Shown here: positions 46,171 to 60,023 of the stretch, one piece after another | How the letters are laid out: every line of letters begins with the position of its first letter | Numbering within the stretch: the first letter of the stretch is position 1 | From: an uncultured Pelagibacteraceae bacterium | GTDB lineage: Bacteria; Pseudomonadota; Alphaproteobacteria; Pelagibacterales; Pelagibacteraceae | Direction of reading: 5' to 3' | Assembly (NCBI GenBank): GCA_902552185.1 | Contig: CACDFZ010000001.1 | Location: 1-64,000 of the forward strand | DNA length: 64,000 nt | Notes under the pieces: generated by a model | What the model saw: the letters and a program-made list of their open reading frames with translations, nothing else | The model's database searches: none | Told to the model about the DNA's origin: nothing | Made by a program: the position numbers and the translations under genes

Positions 46171-46638
46171 ATGATAAGCAAACTACCAATGAGAAAAGGC
46201 ATTGGTGTAATAGTATTAAATCAAAATAATCAAGTTTTTGTTGCTAAAAGAAAAGATAATCCGGTAGATAAATGGCAAATGCCTCAAGGAGGTATAGATA
46301 CTAATGAAACGCCATTTAATGCAATGAAAAGGGAACTTGCAGAGGAAACAAGTATAACAAAAATCAAAGTATTAAAAGAAATTGAAAGTTGGCTTGAATA
46401 CGAGTTACCTCCAAATTTGCTAGGAAAAATATGGAAAGGTAAATACAGGGGTCAAAAACAAAAGTGGTTTATAGTTAAGTTTATTGGAAGTGACAGTGAA
46501 ATTAACCTAAATACAAAATATCCAGAATTTATTGAGTGGAAGTGGATAGATTATAATTTATTGACCGACGTAATAGTAGACTTTAAAAAAGATGTTTATA
46601 AAAGATTAATAACCGAACTTAAAAATTTTTTCAATTAA
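46171..46638 (+). CDS. rppH: RNA pyrophosphohydrolase
   Basis: A 155-aa Nudix hydrolase that converts 5'-triphosphate RNA to monophosphate and so starts decay. The Nudix box runs GGIDTNETPFNAMKRELAEETS (about 41-62), and WQMPQGG before it is RppH-type. An internal ATG at 46189 is an alternative start. The 3' end overlaps that of atpC by 8 bp on the opposite strand. Confidence 0.94.
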   Translation: MISKLPMRKGIGVIVLNQNNQVFVAKRKDNPVDKWQMPQGGIDTNETPFNAMKRELAEETSITKIKVLKEIESWLEYELPPNLLGKIWKGKYRGQKQKWFIVKFIGSDSEINLNTKYPEFIEWKWIDYNLLTDVIVDFKKDVYKRLITELKNFFN

Positions 46639-47011
46639 TTTGTTTTAAAGTTTCTATTTTGTAATTTAAAATGTATTTTTGTTTGTCTGAAATTTGATTT
46701 GAAGATAACACCTTCTCAGCCTCTTGGATCATATTATTTTTTTGTTCAAGATTTATCATTTTTAAATTTTGGATTGTTGTCGATAATATTAGAAGATTAT
46801 TATCTGAGAATTCTACAGTCCCATCCTCTGTATAAAACTTTTCATTTTTACCAATCTCTATAATGCCAGGTCTTAAAAAAGTTATAAGCGGTATATGATC
46901 TTTAAGAACTGTAACTTGGCCCTCAAAACATGGTAAGGTAGCTTCATCGGCATTTCCTGAAAAAATTCTCTTGTCTGGACTAATTATTTCAATTTTAAAT
47001 TCTTGTGACAT
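46631..47011 (-). CDS. atpC: ATP synthase epsilon subunit
   Basis: The 126-aa epsilon subunit of F1 links rotor and catalytic core and restrains ATP hydrolysis. The N-terminal beta-sandwich includes IISPDKRIFSGNADEATLP and VTVLKDHIPLITFLRPG, and a helical C-terminus follows. It ends the atpHAGDC series, and no terminator stands between it and the converging rppH. Confidence 0.95.
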   Translation of the reverse strand: MSQEFKIEIISPDKRIFSGNADEATLPCFEGQVTVLKDHIPLITFLRPGIIEIGKNEKFYTEDGTVEFSDNNLLILSTTIQNLKMINLEQKNNMIQEAEKVLSSNQISDKQKYILNYKIETLKQIN

Positions 47012-47016
47012 TCAAT

Positions 47017-49309
<2,293 letters not shown>

Positions 49310-49310
<1 letters not shown>

Positions 49311-50842
49311 TATTTATAATCCTTTTTAATAAGTTCTATTACTTCGATTATTTTACCCTTAATATCATCCTCTAATTTTCCTGAGGAATTAATATTTTCC
49401 AATATATCTGCATGATCGTTTCTTACTTTTTCTAATAAATCTGTCTCAAATTTTTTTATTTTATTTAATTCGATATCGTCCAAATAGCCACTTACTCCGG
49501 TAAAAATTGAAACAACTTGTTCAGCAACTGTTAATGGTGAGTACTGATTTTGTTTTAACAATTCTGTAAGCTTTGATCCTCTATTTAAAAGTTTTTGAGT
49601 AGAAACATCTAAGTCTGAACCGAATTGTGCAAATGCAGCCATTTCACGATATTGTGCTAGTTCAAGTTTAATTGATCCCGCAACTTTTTTCATAGCCTTA
49701 GTTTGAGCTGCTGACCCTACTCTGGAAACAGAAAGTCCAACATTTACAGCAGGTCTAATACCTTGATTAAATAATTCAGTTTCTAAAAATATTTGACCAT
49801 CTGTAATTGAGATAACGTTAGTAGGAATATATGCAGAAACGTCACCCGCTTGAGTTTCTATTATCGGGAGTGCTGTTAAAGACCCACCTCCGTTTTTTTC
49901 GTTTAGTTTCGCTGCCCTTTCTAAAAGTCTGCTATGTAAATAAAAAACATCCCCTGGGTATGCCTCTCGGCCTGGTGGTCTCCTTAATAATAATGACATT
50001 TGACGGTAGGCAACTGCTTGCTTTGAAAGATCGTCGTATATTATTAACGCGTGCATTCCGTTATCCCTAAAATACTCTCCAATAGTGCAGCCTGTATAAG
50101 GAGCCAGAAATTGTAATGGTGCAGAGTCAGAAGCTGTTGCTGATACTACAGTTGTATATTTCATTGCTCCAGCGTCTTCTAAAGTTTTTACAATTTGAGC
50201 TACTGTCGATCTTTTTTGACCAATTGCTACATAAACGCAATAAAGTTTTTTCTTTTCATCACTAGAATCATTTATTGCTTTTTGATTTATTATTGTATCA
50301 ACTGCGACTGCTGTTTTTCCAGTTTGTCTATCCCCAATGATAAGTTCCCTTTGACCTCTACCGATCGGTATTAAAGTATCTATTGCTTTAAGACCAGTTT
50401 GCATAGGTTCATTTACTGATTGACGCGGAATAATACCTGGAGCTTTTACTTCAACTCTTTTTCTTGTAACTTTAGGCGGAAGGTTTCCTTTGCCGTCTAT
50501 TGGAACACCTAATCCGTCTACTACTCTTCCTAATAATTCTTTTCCAACTGGGACATCGACAATAGAATTCGTCCTTTTAACAGTATCACCCTCTTTGATT
50601 TGTCTATCATCACCAAATATAACTATACCAACGTTATCACTTTCTAAGTTAAGAGCCATTCCTTTTGAACCATCATTAAACTCAACCATTTCCCCAGCTT
50701 GCACATTGTCCAGACCGTAAACTCGAGCTATACCATCTCCAACGGTTAAAACTTTACCTACTTCAGACACTTCAGCTTTTTCACCAAAATTTTTTATTTG
50801 CTCTTTTAATAATTTTGTTATTTCAGAAGGATTAATTTCCAT
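49310..50842 (-). CDS. atpA: ATP synthase alpha subunit
   Basis: The 510-aa regulatory nucleotide-binding F1 subunit with Walker [11 protein letters not shown] (about 169-178), the signature [17 protein letters not shown] (about 362-378) and the usual N-terminal beta barrel. It is 1 bp after atpH. In alphaproteobacteria the Fo genes lie elsewhere, so their absence here is normal. Confidence 0.98.
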
Positions 50843-50843
50843 T

Positions 50844-51401
50844 TTAGTTTTCTGTCATTAATTGTTTAATTCTTTTGAGTTTATTTCTCACAGAGGTATC
50901 TATCAATAGACTTCCTACTTGAATTTTTATACCACTTATAAGGCTTTTATCAATTTTAAAGGTAAATTCTATATTTGATTTTATAGCTTTAGATATTTCT
51001 TGACTAATTATATTTCTTTCATCCTGAGAAAGATTTTTGGAAGAAATGAGTGTCGCATCAATTTTACCTTTTCTTTTCGATGAAAGTTTAATAAATTTTT
51101 CTAAAATTTTATCTAAAAAAAATATCCTTCTCTTGTCAATTATTAATTGAAGAAAGTTACTGAAGCTTTTATTTAATTTCATGATTTTTGATATTTCAAT
51201 AAAAACTTTACTTTGTAACTCAATTTGATTAGTTGGATTTTTCAAAAAACTTTTGAACTCTGAGTTGCTATTACAGATTTCTAATAGAAATAATATGTTT
51301 TTTTCTATATCTTCTAATTCTGATTTCTCATTAGCTAGCTCAAATAAAGCTAAAGCATACCGCTCAGAGGTCTCATTTGAAAATGTTTTTATTCCGCTCA
51401 A
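50844..51401 (-). CDS. atpH: ATP synthase delta subunit (TTG start)
   Basis: The 185-aa stator subunit joins F1 to the peripheral stalk. Its N-terminal helical domain starts [14 protein letters not shown], and the C-terminal [22 protein letters not shown] is the family signature. The only start before the conserved N-terminus is a TTG at 51401, with AGGA 6 nt upstream and an in-frame stop 12 nt upstream, so the TTG call is firm. Confidence 0.94.
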   Translation of the reverse strand: MSGIKTFSNETSERYALALFELANEKSELEDIEKNILFLLEICNSNSEFKSFLKNPTNQIELQSKVFIEISKIMKLNKSFSNFLQLIIDKRRIFFLDKILEKFIKLSSKRKGKIDATLISSKNLSQDERNIISQEISKAIKSNIEFTFKIDKSLISGIKIQVGSLLIDTSVRNKLKRIKQLMTEN

Positions 51402-51481
51402 TTTTAGTCCTGTTTAAGAATTATTTAAGAAATAAATGGTCCTAGCATAGCTTAATACCGCCTTCAAGATGATATATTAAA

Positions 51482-53443
51482 TTATGTGAAATTAATTGGA
51501 TCAACATCAACTGTAAGTTTAATTTTAGACGATATTTTAAGATTTTCTAAAATTTTGGCCAAAGGTTTCTGGCAAATAATATTGCTTTCGGAACGTATTA
51601 ATAATCTTGTCCTAAACATTTTTTTTTTCTTAAAAATAGGTGAGTCTACAGGACCAAGAATTTGGATGTTATTTAATTTTTCAATTTTTCTTTTAATTTC
51701 TTGAGCACCTTGGTAACTGTTTTCTTTTTTTTCTGAAGAAATGATAATAGAAATTAATCTGAAATAAGGTGGTAGATTATTTTGTTTTCTTAATTTTAGT
51801 TCATTTATATAAAAATTTTCTGTTATATTTTCAGTAATATTTTTTAAGACTTCATTTTCGGGATTTATTGTTTGATAAACAATCATAGAATCTTTTGAAA
51901 ATCTTCCAGCTCTTCCACTGAGTTGATTATAGAGTTGAATATTTTTTTCGGTGGATCTTAGATCGTAACCTTTTCCAGTAAAGTCTGCATCAACAACAAC
52001 AATACAATTTAGTTTCGGAAAATTAAAACCTTTTGAAATCATTTGTGTTCCAACCAATATATCTATTTTATCTTCACTTATTTCTTTAATTAAATTTTCT
52101 GATTGTGTCTTTTTATTAAGATAATCACTGGAAAATATTTTCACTACTTTTTTTGGAAAAATAACTTTTAATTCTTCAAATACTTTTTCAACTCCGGGAC
52201 CATACATGGAAAATTCACATGATGATGATTTGTCTTTACATTTTTTTTCAGTTTCATTTTTGTAGCCACAGTGATGACAAATAATTTTACCTAATATTTT
52301 GTGATAAGTTAGATATATAGAGCAATTAGGACAAATATGTCTGAAACCACATTTTTTGCAAATAAGGAATGGAGCATAACCTCTCCTGTTTAAAAAGAAA
52401 AGTATTTGATTTTTTTTTTCTAAATAGAGATTTACAATTTTTATTGTTTCGTCGGAAATAGACTTTTTGTTAAGATTTTCTAAATTAAGATTTATTATTT
52501 TTGTTTTAGGTAAAGGAAAATTTTCAAACCTGTTTTTCAATTCAATTTTTGAATATTTTTTTATTTTGATATTTCTATAAGTTTCTAATGATGGAATTGA
52601 AGTTATTAAATGAATAGGAATATTTTCAATAGAGGCTCTTGATATAGCCATATCCCGTGCATTATAAATAACACTATCTTCTTGTTTGTAAGATGAATCA
52701 TGCTCTTCATCGACAACAATAAGGCCTAATTTTTTAAAAGGTAAAAATAAAGCTGATCTAGCACCTAAAACAATTTTAATTTTGTTTTTTGCAACTGAAA
52801 GCCAAATATCCTTTTTTTTATTTATGCTTACTTTTGAATGCCAAATTGCTGGTTCGAAACCAAAAAAGAGTTTAAATCTATTTTTAAATTGAGTTGTGAG
52901 AAATATTTCAGGAATTAATATTAATGCCTGCTTATTTTCTTGTATTAACCTACTAATTCTTTCAAAATATACCAGTGTTTTGCCTGAACCAGTAATTCCT
53001 TGTAATACTGAAACATTAAATTTATTTCCTAAACTTGTAAGATGTTCTAGAGCATTTTTTTGCTCATCATTCAAAATATATTTTGTCGCTTTTATTTCAG
53101 ATTTTAATATTTGATTTTTCTTTTTTAATTCAAAATCTTTTAAATTTCCAAGACACATTTTTAAGATTAAACCTTTGGGAACAATATTGTAAATAGAGAA
53201 CCAGTTGATAAATTTAATTATCTTTTTGTTCAAACATATATTAGAAATTTTCTTTTCAATTTTTTTAAGGTTGATTTTTTTTTCAGTATGATTAATTTTG
53301 TCCCAGACAACACCAATTTCCTTTTTTTTTCCAAAAGGCACTATTACTATATCCCCTTGATTAAGATTTTTTATTTTTTTTGAATCATTATTGTAAGTAA
53401 AAGGATAATTAAAAACCTTGGGCAATAGGACTGGGACTTCCAT
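51482..53443 (-). CDS. priA: Primosomal protein N' (PriA helicase)
   Basis: A 653-aa SF2 helicase that restarts stalled replication forks. Walker A GITGSGKTLVYF is near 149 and DEEH near 247. The zinc-binding insertion contains CKKCGFRHICPNC, then CHHCGYKN and a fourth, more widely spaced pair with KKCKDKSSSCEF (about 360-410), and QLSGRAGR is motif VI. It lies between lpdA and atpH, 80 bp from the latter, which may hold an atp promoter. Confidence 0.95.
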   Translation of the reverse strand: MEVPVLLPKVFNYPFTYNNDSKKIKNLNQGDIVIVPFGKKKEIGVVWDKINHTEKKINLKKIEKKISNICLNKKIIKFINWFSIYNIVPKGLILKMCLGNLKDFELKKKNQILKSEIKATKYILNDEQKNALEHLTSLGNKFNVSVLQGITGSGKTLVYFERISRLIQENKQALILIPEIFLTTQFKNRFKLFFGFEPAIWHSKVSINKKKDIWLSVAKNKIKIVLGARSALFLPFKKLGLIVVDEEHDSSYKQEDSVIYNARDMAISRASIENIPIHLITSIPSLETYRNIKIKKYSKIELKNRFENFPLPKTKIINLNLENLNKKSISDETIKIVNLYLEKKNQILFFLNRRGYAPFLICKKCGFRHICPNCSIYLTYHKILGKIICHHCGYKNETEKKCKDKSSSCEFSMYGPGVEKVFEELKVIFPKKVVKIFSSDYLNKKTQSENLIKEISEDKIDILVGTQMISKGFNFPKLNCIVVVDADFTGKGYDLRSTEKNIQLYNQLSGRAGRFSKDSMIVYQTINPENEVLKNITENITENFYINELKLRKQNNLPPYFRLISIIISSEKKENSYQGAQEIKRKIEKLNNIQILGPVDSPIFKKKKMFRTRLLIRSESNIICQKPLAKILENLKISSKIKLTVDVDPINFT

Positions 53444-53471
53444 ATTTGAATTTTATTTTATTTTATAATAA

Positions 53472-54875
53472 TTAAAAATGAATTGGTCTTTTATCAACAG
53501 CTAATGCAGCCTCTTTAATAGCCTCTGTGTGAGTTGGGTGCGCATGGCAAGTTCTAGCTATGTCTTCTGCGCTCGCACCAAATTCCATTGCTAAAGCCAT
53601 TTCAGCTATCATATCTCCGCAATGAGGCCCAATGATGTGAACGCCTAATACCCTATCAGATTTGCTATCTGCTAAAATTTTTACAAAACCCTCTGTCTCA
53701 TTATTAACTTTTGCTCTAGAATTAGCTAAAAAAGGGAATTTTCCAATTTTGTATGTTATTCCATCCTTTTTGAGTTGCTCCTCTGATCTACCGACATATG
53801 CTACCTCTGGTGAAGTATAAATAACTCCAGGTATTACGTCATAATTTACATGACCTGATTGACCAGCCAATAACTCTGCAACTGCTATTCCTTCTTCTTC
53901 GGCTTTATGTGCTAACATAGGACCTTCGATAACATCACCGATTGCATATATGTTCTTAACATCTGTTTGGAATTTTTTATTTACTTTAATTCTACCTTTG
54001 TCATCTTTTTTTACACCAATTTTCTGTAAATTAAGCCCCTCAGTATAAGGTTTTCTTCCCACAGCAATTAAGGTTTTATCAGCTGAAATTATTTCTTTAC
54101 TATTTTTTTCATTACTTTGGTATTCGATTTTTACCTCGTTGCCAAGATCTTTGATTGATAAAACTTTAGAATTTAGTTTAAATTTAATTCCTTGTTTTGT
54201 TAATATTTTTTGAAATTCATTTGAGACTTCTCTATCCATTCCTGGCGTTATAAAAGGAAGATTTTCAATAACAGTAACTTCAGATCCTAATCTTTTCCAA
54301 ACAGATCCCATTTCCAAACCAATATATCCACCTCCAATAACTACTAATGATTTCGGTACTGAGCTTAATGAAAGCGCTGCGGTAGAAGAGATTATATTTT
54401 TTTCGTTTATTTTTACCCCAGGTAATGAAGAGGCATGGGACCCAGTTGCTATTACAATATTTTTCGTGTTATATGAAGTTTTTTTTCCTTGCTCGTAAAC
54501 CACTACATTTGTTGGTGAAAAAATAACTCCTTTGCCTTTCAAATAGCTCACCTTATTTTTTTTAAATAAAAACTCAACACCCTTTGTTAATACTTGAACA
54601 GATTTATTTTTATTACTCATCATTTTTTCAACATTTAACCTCACGTCAGAGACCTCTATGCCCTGATTGAAAAAATTTTTTTTAGCTTTATGAAAATTTT
54701 CTGAGAGGTTAAGTAAACTTTTTGAGGGAATGCACCCAACGTTAAGGCAAGTTCCACCTAAAGTTCCCCTACTCTCAACACAAGCAGTTTTTAAACCTAA
54801 TTGAGCAGCTCGAATAGCACATACGTATCCACCGGGACCTCCTCCAATTACAATAAGATCAAAATTATTACTCAT
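53472..54875 (-). CDS. lpdA: Dihydrolipoamide dehydrogenase (E3)
   Basis: The 467-aa flavoprotein reoxidises dihydrolipoyl groups. FAD binding is GGGPGGYVCAIRAAQLG, the redox disulfide GGTCLNVGC (C43, C48), and the catalytic His is in HAHPTHTEAIKE (H446). It ends the sucAB-lpd group and is the only E3 in the window, so it probably also serves PDH. It follows sucB after 3 bp. Confidence 0.97.
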   Translation of the reverse strand: MSNNFDLIVIGGGPGGYVCAIRAAQLGLKTACVESRGTLGGTCLNVGCIPSKSLLNLSENFHKAKKNFFNQGIEVSDVRLNVEKMMSNKNKSVQVLTKGVEFLFKKNKVSYLKGKGVIFSPTNVVVYEQGKKTSYNTKNIVIATGSHASSLPGVKINEKNIISSTAALSLSSVPKSLVVIGGGYIGLEMGSVWKRLGSEVTVIENLPFITPGMDREVSNEFQKILTKQGIKFKLNSKVLSIKDLGNEVKIEYQSNEKNSKEIISADKTLIAVGRKPYTEGLNLQKIGVKKDDKGRIKVNKKFQTDVKNIYAIGDVIEGPMLAHKAEEEGIAVAELLAGQSGHVNYDVIPGVIYTSPEVAYVGRSEEQLKKDGITYKIGKFPFLANSRAKVNNETEGFVKILADSKSDRVLGVHIIGPHCGDMIAEMALAMEFGASAEDIARTCHAHPTHTEAIKEAALAVDKRPIHF

Positions 54876-54878
54876 GAA

Positions 54879-56225
54879 TTAAAGATTTAAAAATAATCTC
54901 TTCGGTTGCTCTAAAGAGTCCTTAACTATTTTCAAAAATGAAACAGCTTCCTTTCCATCAATTATTCTATGATCATATGATAATGCCAAATACATTATTG
55001 GCTTTATCTTTACTTCTCCATTTTCTACAACGGGTCTTTCAATTATATTATGCATACCAAGGACAGCTGACTGTGGAGGATTTAAAATTGGAGTAGATAA
55101 CATAGATCCATAGATACCTCCATTAGTGATGGTAAAAGTGCCTCCTTGAAGATCTTCAATAGTAATTTTTCCATCTCTTGCTTTCTGGCCTAGCATACCA
55201 ATATTCTTTTCAATATCAGCGAAAGATAGCTCATCTGAATTTCTGATAACTGGAACTACTAAGCCTTTATCGGTACCTACAGCTATACTAATATTGTAAT
55301 AGTTTTTATAAATAATTTCATCGCCTTGGATTTCTGCATTTATTGCGGGATAATTTTTTAAACCTATTATGCAAGCTTTAACAAAAAAAGACATAAATCC
55401 TAATTTGACAGAGTATTTTTTTTGGAATTCCTCTTTATAATTATTTCTCATTTGAATTACTTCAAACATATCAACCTCATTAAATGTTGTAAGCATTGCA
55501 GCATTTTCTTGTGCTTCTTTTAATCTTTTGGCGATAGTAAGTCTCAGTCTTGTCATTTTGATTCTTTCTTCTGGACCATGGGCTTTCCTTCTTTCTGATG
55601 GCGCAGGTTTAACACCCATTAAACTCATTACATCTTCCTTTAACACTATACCATTTTTGCCACTTCCTTTAATTGAATGAATATCAATTTTTTTTTCTGC
55701 AACTATTTTTCTTGCAGCTGGAGAAACTCTTGGTTTGATATCATTTATTTTATTATTTTCATCATGTGTCTCCTCTAAGACTAGTGGTTCTTCCTCTAAG
55801 ATAAGAGGTTCATCATCAAAAATTTTTTGATTAGTCTCTTGGTTGAGGGCTAGTGGCTCAGATTGTTTTTTTTCAATTTTGGTTCGTTTTGTTTGTTTTA
55901 AAATTTTTTCTGTTTTCTCCTTTTCTAATTTAGGAGGAGAATATTTTTTTTCACCTAAATCACTTTCAGGACTTGTTGAAGTTGATTTTGATTGAGTAAC
56001 TGATCCGAGTAAAGCACCAACGTTTACCGTTTCACCTTCTTTAACAGAAATACTGTTTAATACTCCATTTGATGGGGAGGGAACTTCTACATTTACTTTA
56101 TCAGTTTCTAATTCAACTATGGGCTCGTCAGAAGAAACTTTATCCCCCTCTTTTTTTAACCATTTTGCTACTGTGGCTTCAGTAACAGATTCTCCAAGAG
56201 TAGGTACAACGATTTTTTCAGACAT
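54879..56225 (-). CDS. sucB: Dihydrolipoamide succinyltransferase (OGDH E2)
   Basis: A 448-aa E2 with one lipoyl domain (1-78, K43 in [10 protein letters not shown]), an acidic linker containing a repeated EEPLVLEE-like phrase (about 140-158), a peripheral-subunit-binding domain (about 166-200, [15 protein letters not shown]) and a catalytic domain with SYDHRIIDG (about 415-423). The E-T-D-K-V lipoyl motif separates it from the PDH E2, which has E-S-D-K-S. It makes succinyl-CoA. Confidence 0.96.
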   Translation of the reverse strand: MSEKIVVPTLGESVTEATVAKWLKKEGDKVSSDEPIVELETDKVNVEVPSPSNGVLNSISVKEGETVNVGALLGSVTQSKSTSTSPESDLGEKKYSPPKLEKEKTEKILKQTKRTKIEKKQSEPLALNQETNQKIFDDEPLILEEEPLVLEETHDENNKINDIKPRVSPAARKIVAEKKIDIHSIKGSGKNGIVLKEDVMSLMGVKPAPSERRKAHGPEERIKMTRLRLTIAKRLKEAQENAAMLTTFNEVDMFEVIQMRNNYKEEFQKKYSVKLGFMSFFVKACIIGLKNYPAINAEIQGDEIIYKNYYNISIAVGTDKGLVVPVIRNSDELSFADIEKNIGMLGQKARDGKITIEDLQGGTFTITNGGIYGSMLSTPILNPPQSAVLGMHNIIERPVVENGEVKIKPIMYLALSYDHRIIDGKEAVSFLKIVKDSLEQPKRLFLNL

Positions 56226-59113
56226 TAATTAAGTTTCCCAACCACCTTTTCTAATATTTTTTTTTGTTCTGCAAGGTGTTTATTATAATTTCCAGTCGCA
56301 GTTGTGGATGAGGCATTTCTTCCAATATAATTGACTTTACTGTTTTTAAATTCAATTATTTCAAGAGTTCTATCGATATAGTTTCTCACAGTATTCCAAG
56401 CCCCCATATTTTTTGGTTCCTCTTGGCACCAAATAAAATCAGCATTTTGGTATCTTTTTAAAATTTTCGCTAATGTTTTTGCTGGAAAAGGATATAATTG
56501 TTCTATTCTTACGATTGTTATTTTATCATTTTTTGATTTTTCTCTTGCCTCTAATAAATCAAAATAAACTTTACCAGAACACATTACAACTTTCTCAATT
56601 TTTTCATCTTTAACTAGTTTAATGATTTTGGATTTATTGACATATGCATGATCCTCAAGAACTCTGTGAAAACTATTTTTTTTGGTAAAATCTTCAATAG
56701 ATGAAACACATCTTTTGTTTCTTAATAAAGATTTAGGTGTCATAACTATTAAAGGTTTTCTAAATGCTCTATGCATTTGTCTTCTTAAAGCATGAAAATA
56801 ATTTGCCGGAGTTGTGCAATTAACTACCTGTATATTTTCTCCAGCGCACATCTGTAAAAATCTCTCTAATCTTGCTGATGAATGTTCTGGACCTTGACCT
56901 TCATATCCGTGTGGTAACAATAAAACTAAGCCACTTGCTCTTCCCCATTTAGACTCTCCTGAAGTTATAAATTGATCGATTATTACTTGTGCTCCATTGG
57001 CAAAATCTCCAAATTGAGCTTCCCATATGACTAATGTTTCAGGTTCTGAGAGAGAGTAACCAAATTCAAATCCTAAAACTGCCAATTCAGATAATAAACT
57101 ATCTATTACTTCAAATTTTTTCTGGTTTTTAGTCAAATTATTTAAAGGAATATATCTTTCATGATTTTCTTGATTTCTCAGAACAGAATGTCGTTGGCTA
57201 AAAGTACCTCTAGCTGAATCTTGACCAGATAATCTTACAGAAAATCCGTCGATTAACAAAGTAGCAAATGCCAAGGACTCTGCTGTTGACCAATCTATAG
57301 GGGCATTCTCAGTAAACATTTTATGCTTTTGTTCTAATATTTTTTTTAAAGTTTTGTGAATATTAAAATTTTTTGGGATATCAGTTAGTTTTTTACCAGC
57401 TGATACAAGTGTTTTTTTGTCTACACCACTAACACCTCTTTTATCTTTTCCTAAACCTGGTTTAAACCTAGACCAAACTCCATCGAACCATTTAAGTTCA
57501 GATTTGTAGTTCTTTGAGTCATTAAATTGTGTTTCTAAAAATTTTTTAAAATCTTGTTTTTTCTTTTCTATTTGATTTTCATCTAACAAACCATCAGAAG
57601 AAATTTTTTTAGTATAAATACTTAGTGTTGTTGGGTGTGATCTTATTTTTTTATACATTATAGGCTGAGTAAAGGAAGGTTCGTCTCCTTCGTTGTGACC
57701 AAATCTTCTGTAGCAGACCATATCAATTACAACATCTCGATTAAACTTTTGTCTATACTCAGTAGCTATTTTAGCACAATGTACGACTGCTTCAGGATCA
57801 TCTCCATTGACATGAAATATTGGAGCTTGCGATAATTTTGCAACTTCTGAAGGATAAGGTGAAGATCTTGCAAATCTTGGAGCAGTTGTAAAACCGATTT
57901 GATTATTAACGATAACATGAATAGTTCCACCTATATTATGTCCAGGCAAACCTGACATTGCGAAACACTCAGCGACTACTCCTTGTCCAGCAAATGCTGC
58001 ATCACCATGGATTAAAACAGGTACAACTGATTTTCTACTTGGATCTTTGTGAAAAAATTGTTTTGCTCTTACTTGTCCTAAAACTACAGGATTTACTGCT
58101 TCTAAATGAGATGGGTTGTCAGTCAAACTGATATGCACGACATTTCCATCAAATTCTCTATTAGATGAAGCTCCCAAGTGATACTTTACATCCCCCTCAA
58201 AATCTTCTTTCGCTGAAATACCTTTTCCAAAAAATTCGCTAAAGATTGCTTGGTAAGATTTCCCCATCACATTGGCAAGAACATTTAACCTTCCTCTGTG
58301 CGGCATACCTATTTTAATTTCTTTAACCCCTAAATTTCCCCCTCTTTTAATAATTTGTTCTAAAGCGGGTATTAAAGACTCCCCTCCATCTAATCCAAAT
58401 CTTTTTGTTCCAACAAACTTAACCTGTAAGTACTTTTCAAATCCCTCTGCTTCAATAATTTTGTTAAGAATAGCTTTTTTTCCATTGTCTGTAAAAGTAA
58501 TGGCTTTTTCTGGCCCCTCTATTCTATTACGAACCCAAGCTTTTTCTTCTGGGTCGCTCATATGCATAAATTCGTAACCAATTGTCGAGCAGTAAGTTTT
58601 TTTTAATATTTTAAGAATTTCGTTTAAATTGCCGTATTGTAAACCTAGGACTCCATCCAAAAATATCTTTCGATTATAATCTTGTTTTTTGAATCCATAA
58701 GTCTCTGGTTTAAGTTCCTGATGTTCCTCTTTAATTTGAAGGTCTAAAGGATCTAAATTAGCAATTAAATGTCCTCTAATTCTGTAAGCTCTTATTAACA
58801 TAATAGCTCTTACAGAGTCTGTGGAAGCTTGTTTGACGGATGTTAGTTCATTAACTGGCTCTTCTGTTTTGATTTTTGTGTTTTGAAAATTGTCTAATCG
58901 TTTAATCTTCTTGGGGTTCCAACTAGGCCCTTTAATATTTTCTAAAATGTTTTTAGAGTCCTCATTTAATCCATCAAAAAATTCAATCCAGTCCTTTGTT
59001 AATAAATTAGGATTCTGTATGTATAAAGCGTAATTCTTCTCGATATAATCACTATTTACCCCAGATAAAAATGAAGTTTTTTTATATGTTTGATTGTTCT
59101 TATCAACTGACAT
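56225..59113 (-). CDS. sucA: 2-Oxoglutarate dehydrogenase E1
   Basis: A 962-aa thiamine-dependent E1 component of the TCA cycle. [20 protein letters not shown] at the N-terminus is the usual E2-docking segment. [16 protein letters not shown] (about 271) and [13 protein letters not shown] (about 366) are catalytic-region blocks, and [20 protein letters not shown] is near 730. It sits between sucD and sucB and overlaps the sucB ATG by one base. Confidence 0.97.
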   Translation of the reverse strand: MSVDKNNQTYKKTSFLSGVNSDYIEKNYALYIQNPNLLTKDWIEFFDGLNEDSKNILENIKGPSWNPKKIKRLDNFQNTKIKTEEPVNELTSVKQASTDSVRAIMLIRAYRIRGHLIANLDPLDLQIKEEHQELKPETYGFKKQDYNRKIFLDGVLGLQYGNLNEILKILKKTYCSTIGYEFMHMSDPEEKAWVRNRIEGPEKAITFTDNGKKAILNKIIEAEGFEKYLQVKFVGTKRFGLDGGESLIPALEQIIKRGGNLGVKEIKIGMPHRGRLNVLANVMGKSYQAIFSEFFGKGISAKEDFEGDVKYHLGASSNREFDGNVVHISLTDNPSHLEAVNPVVLGQVRAKQFFHKDPSRKSVVPVLIHGDAAFAGQGVVAECFAMSGLPGHNIGGTIHVIVNNQIGFTTAPRFARSSPYPSEVAKLSQAPIFHVNGDDPEAVVHCAKIATEYRQKFNRDVVIDMVCYRRFGHNEGDEPSFTQPIMYKKIRSHPTTLSIYTKKISSDGLLDENQIEKKKQDFKKFLETQFNDSKNYKSELKWFDGVWSRFKPGLGKDKRGVSGVDKKTLVSAGKKLTDIPKNFNIHKTLKKILEQKHKMFTENAPIDWSTAESLAFATLLIDGFSVRLSGQDSARGTFSQRHSVLRNQENHERYIPLNNLTKNQKKFEVIDSLLSELAVLGFEFGYSLSEPETLVIWEAQFGDFANGAQVIIDQFITSGESKWGRASGLVLLLPHGYEGQGPEHSSARLERFLQMCAGENIQVVNCTTPANYFHALRRQMHRAFRKPLIVMTPKSLLRNKRCVSSIEDFTKKNSFHRVLEDHAYVNKSKIIKLVKDEKIEKVVMCSGKVYFDLLEAREKSKNDKITIVRIEQLYPFPAKTLAKILKRYQNADFIWCQEEPKNMGAWNTVRNYIDRTLEIIEFKNSKVNYIGRNASSTTATGNYNKHLAEQKKILEKVVGKLN

Positions 59114-59145
59114 TTCTACTTAATAATAACACATATTCTCTAAAA

Positions 59146-60023
59146 TCAAGCCTTTAGTTTTTCGAAAAGTGTTTTGCCTATGTCTGCTGGAGATTTAGAA
59201 ATAGTTATGCCGGCGGATTTCATTACTTCGATCTTATCTTGAGCGCCACCTTTGCCACCAGATATAATAGCTCCAGCGTGACCCATTCTCCTTCCAGGGG
59301 GGGGGCGGTTAAACCAGCAACAAAACCAACCATAGGTTTTTTAATTTTTGATTTTTTGATAAACTCTGATGCTTCCTCTTCAGCAGTACCACCTATTTCG
59401 CCAATCATTACAATAGACTTGGTTAAATCATCGTTCAGAAATAATTCTAAACAATCTACAAAGCTGGTGCCATTAATTGGATCTCCACCTATACCTATAC
59501 ATGTAGACTGCCCAAGACCATTGGAAGTTGTTTGTGCTACGGCTTCATAAGTTAAGGTTCCAGATCGGGAAACAATTCCTACAGATCCCATTTTATGAAT
59601 ATTACCTGGCATAATACCGATTTTACATTCATTAGGAGTAATTATTCCAGGACAATTAGGGCCTATTAATCTACTTTTACTTTTTTTTAAAATGTTTTTA
59701 ACATTTACCATATCTATTACTGGTATTCCCTCTGTAATACATACAATTAATTCAATTCCTGCATTAATAGCTTCAATAATAGCTGATGCAGCAAATTTTG
59801 GTGGAACATATATCATGGTTGCAGTTGCTTTAGTTTTATCCTTTGCTTCTTGAACTGTATCAAAAACTGGTAGTCCAAGATGTTTTTGACCACCTTTCTT
59901 TGGTGTGACCCCACCTACTAGTTGAGTTCCATATTTAAGTGCCTGCTCCGAATGGAAAGTTCCATGAGAACCTGTAAAACCTTGGCAAATTACTTTAGTA
60001 TTTTTATTCACTAAAATTGACAT
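59146..60023 (-). CDS. sucD: Succinyl-CoA synthetase alpha subunit, frameshifted at a C9 run
   Basis: The N-terminal 245 or so residues are normal SucD (CoA-binding [36 protein letters not shown]). The track ORF then runs into a foreign tail ([11 protein letters not shown]) and stops at 59223. The shift is at nine G on the plus strand (59297-59305). In the next frame the expected [16 protein letters not shown] continues to a TGA at 59146. With seven C the gene would be a normal 291 aa. The lost part contains the phosphorylated His (GHAGAI), so the truncated form would be inactive. A base-calling or assembly error is the most likely cause. Confidence 0.88.
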
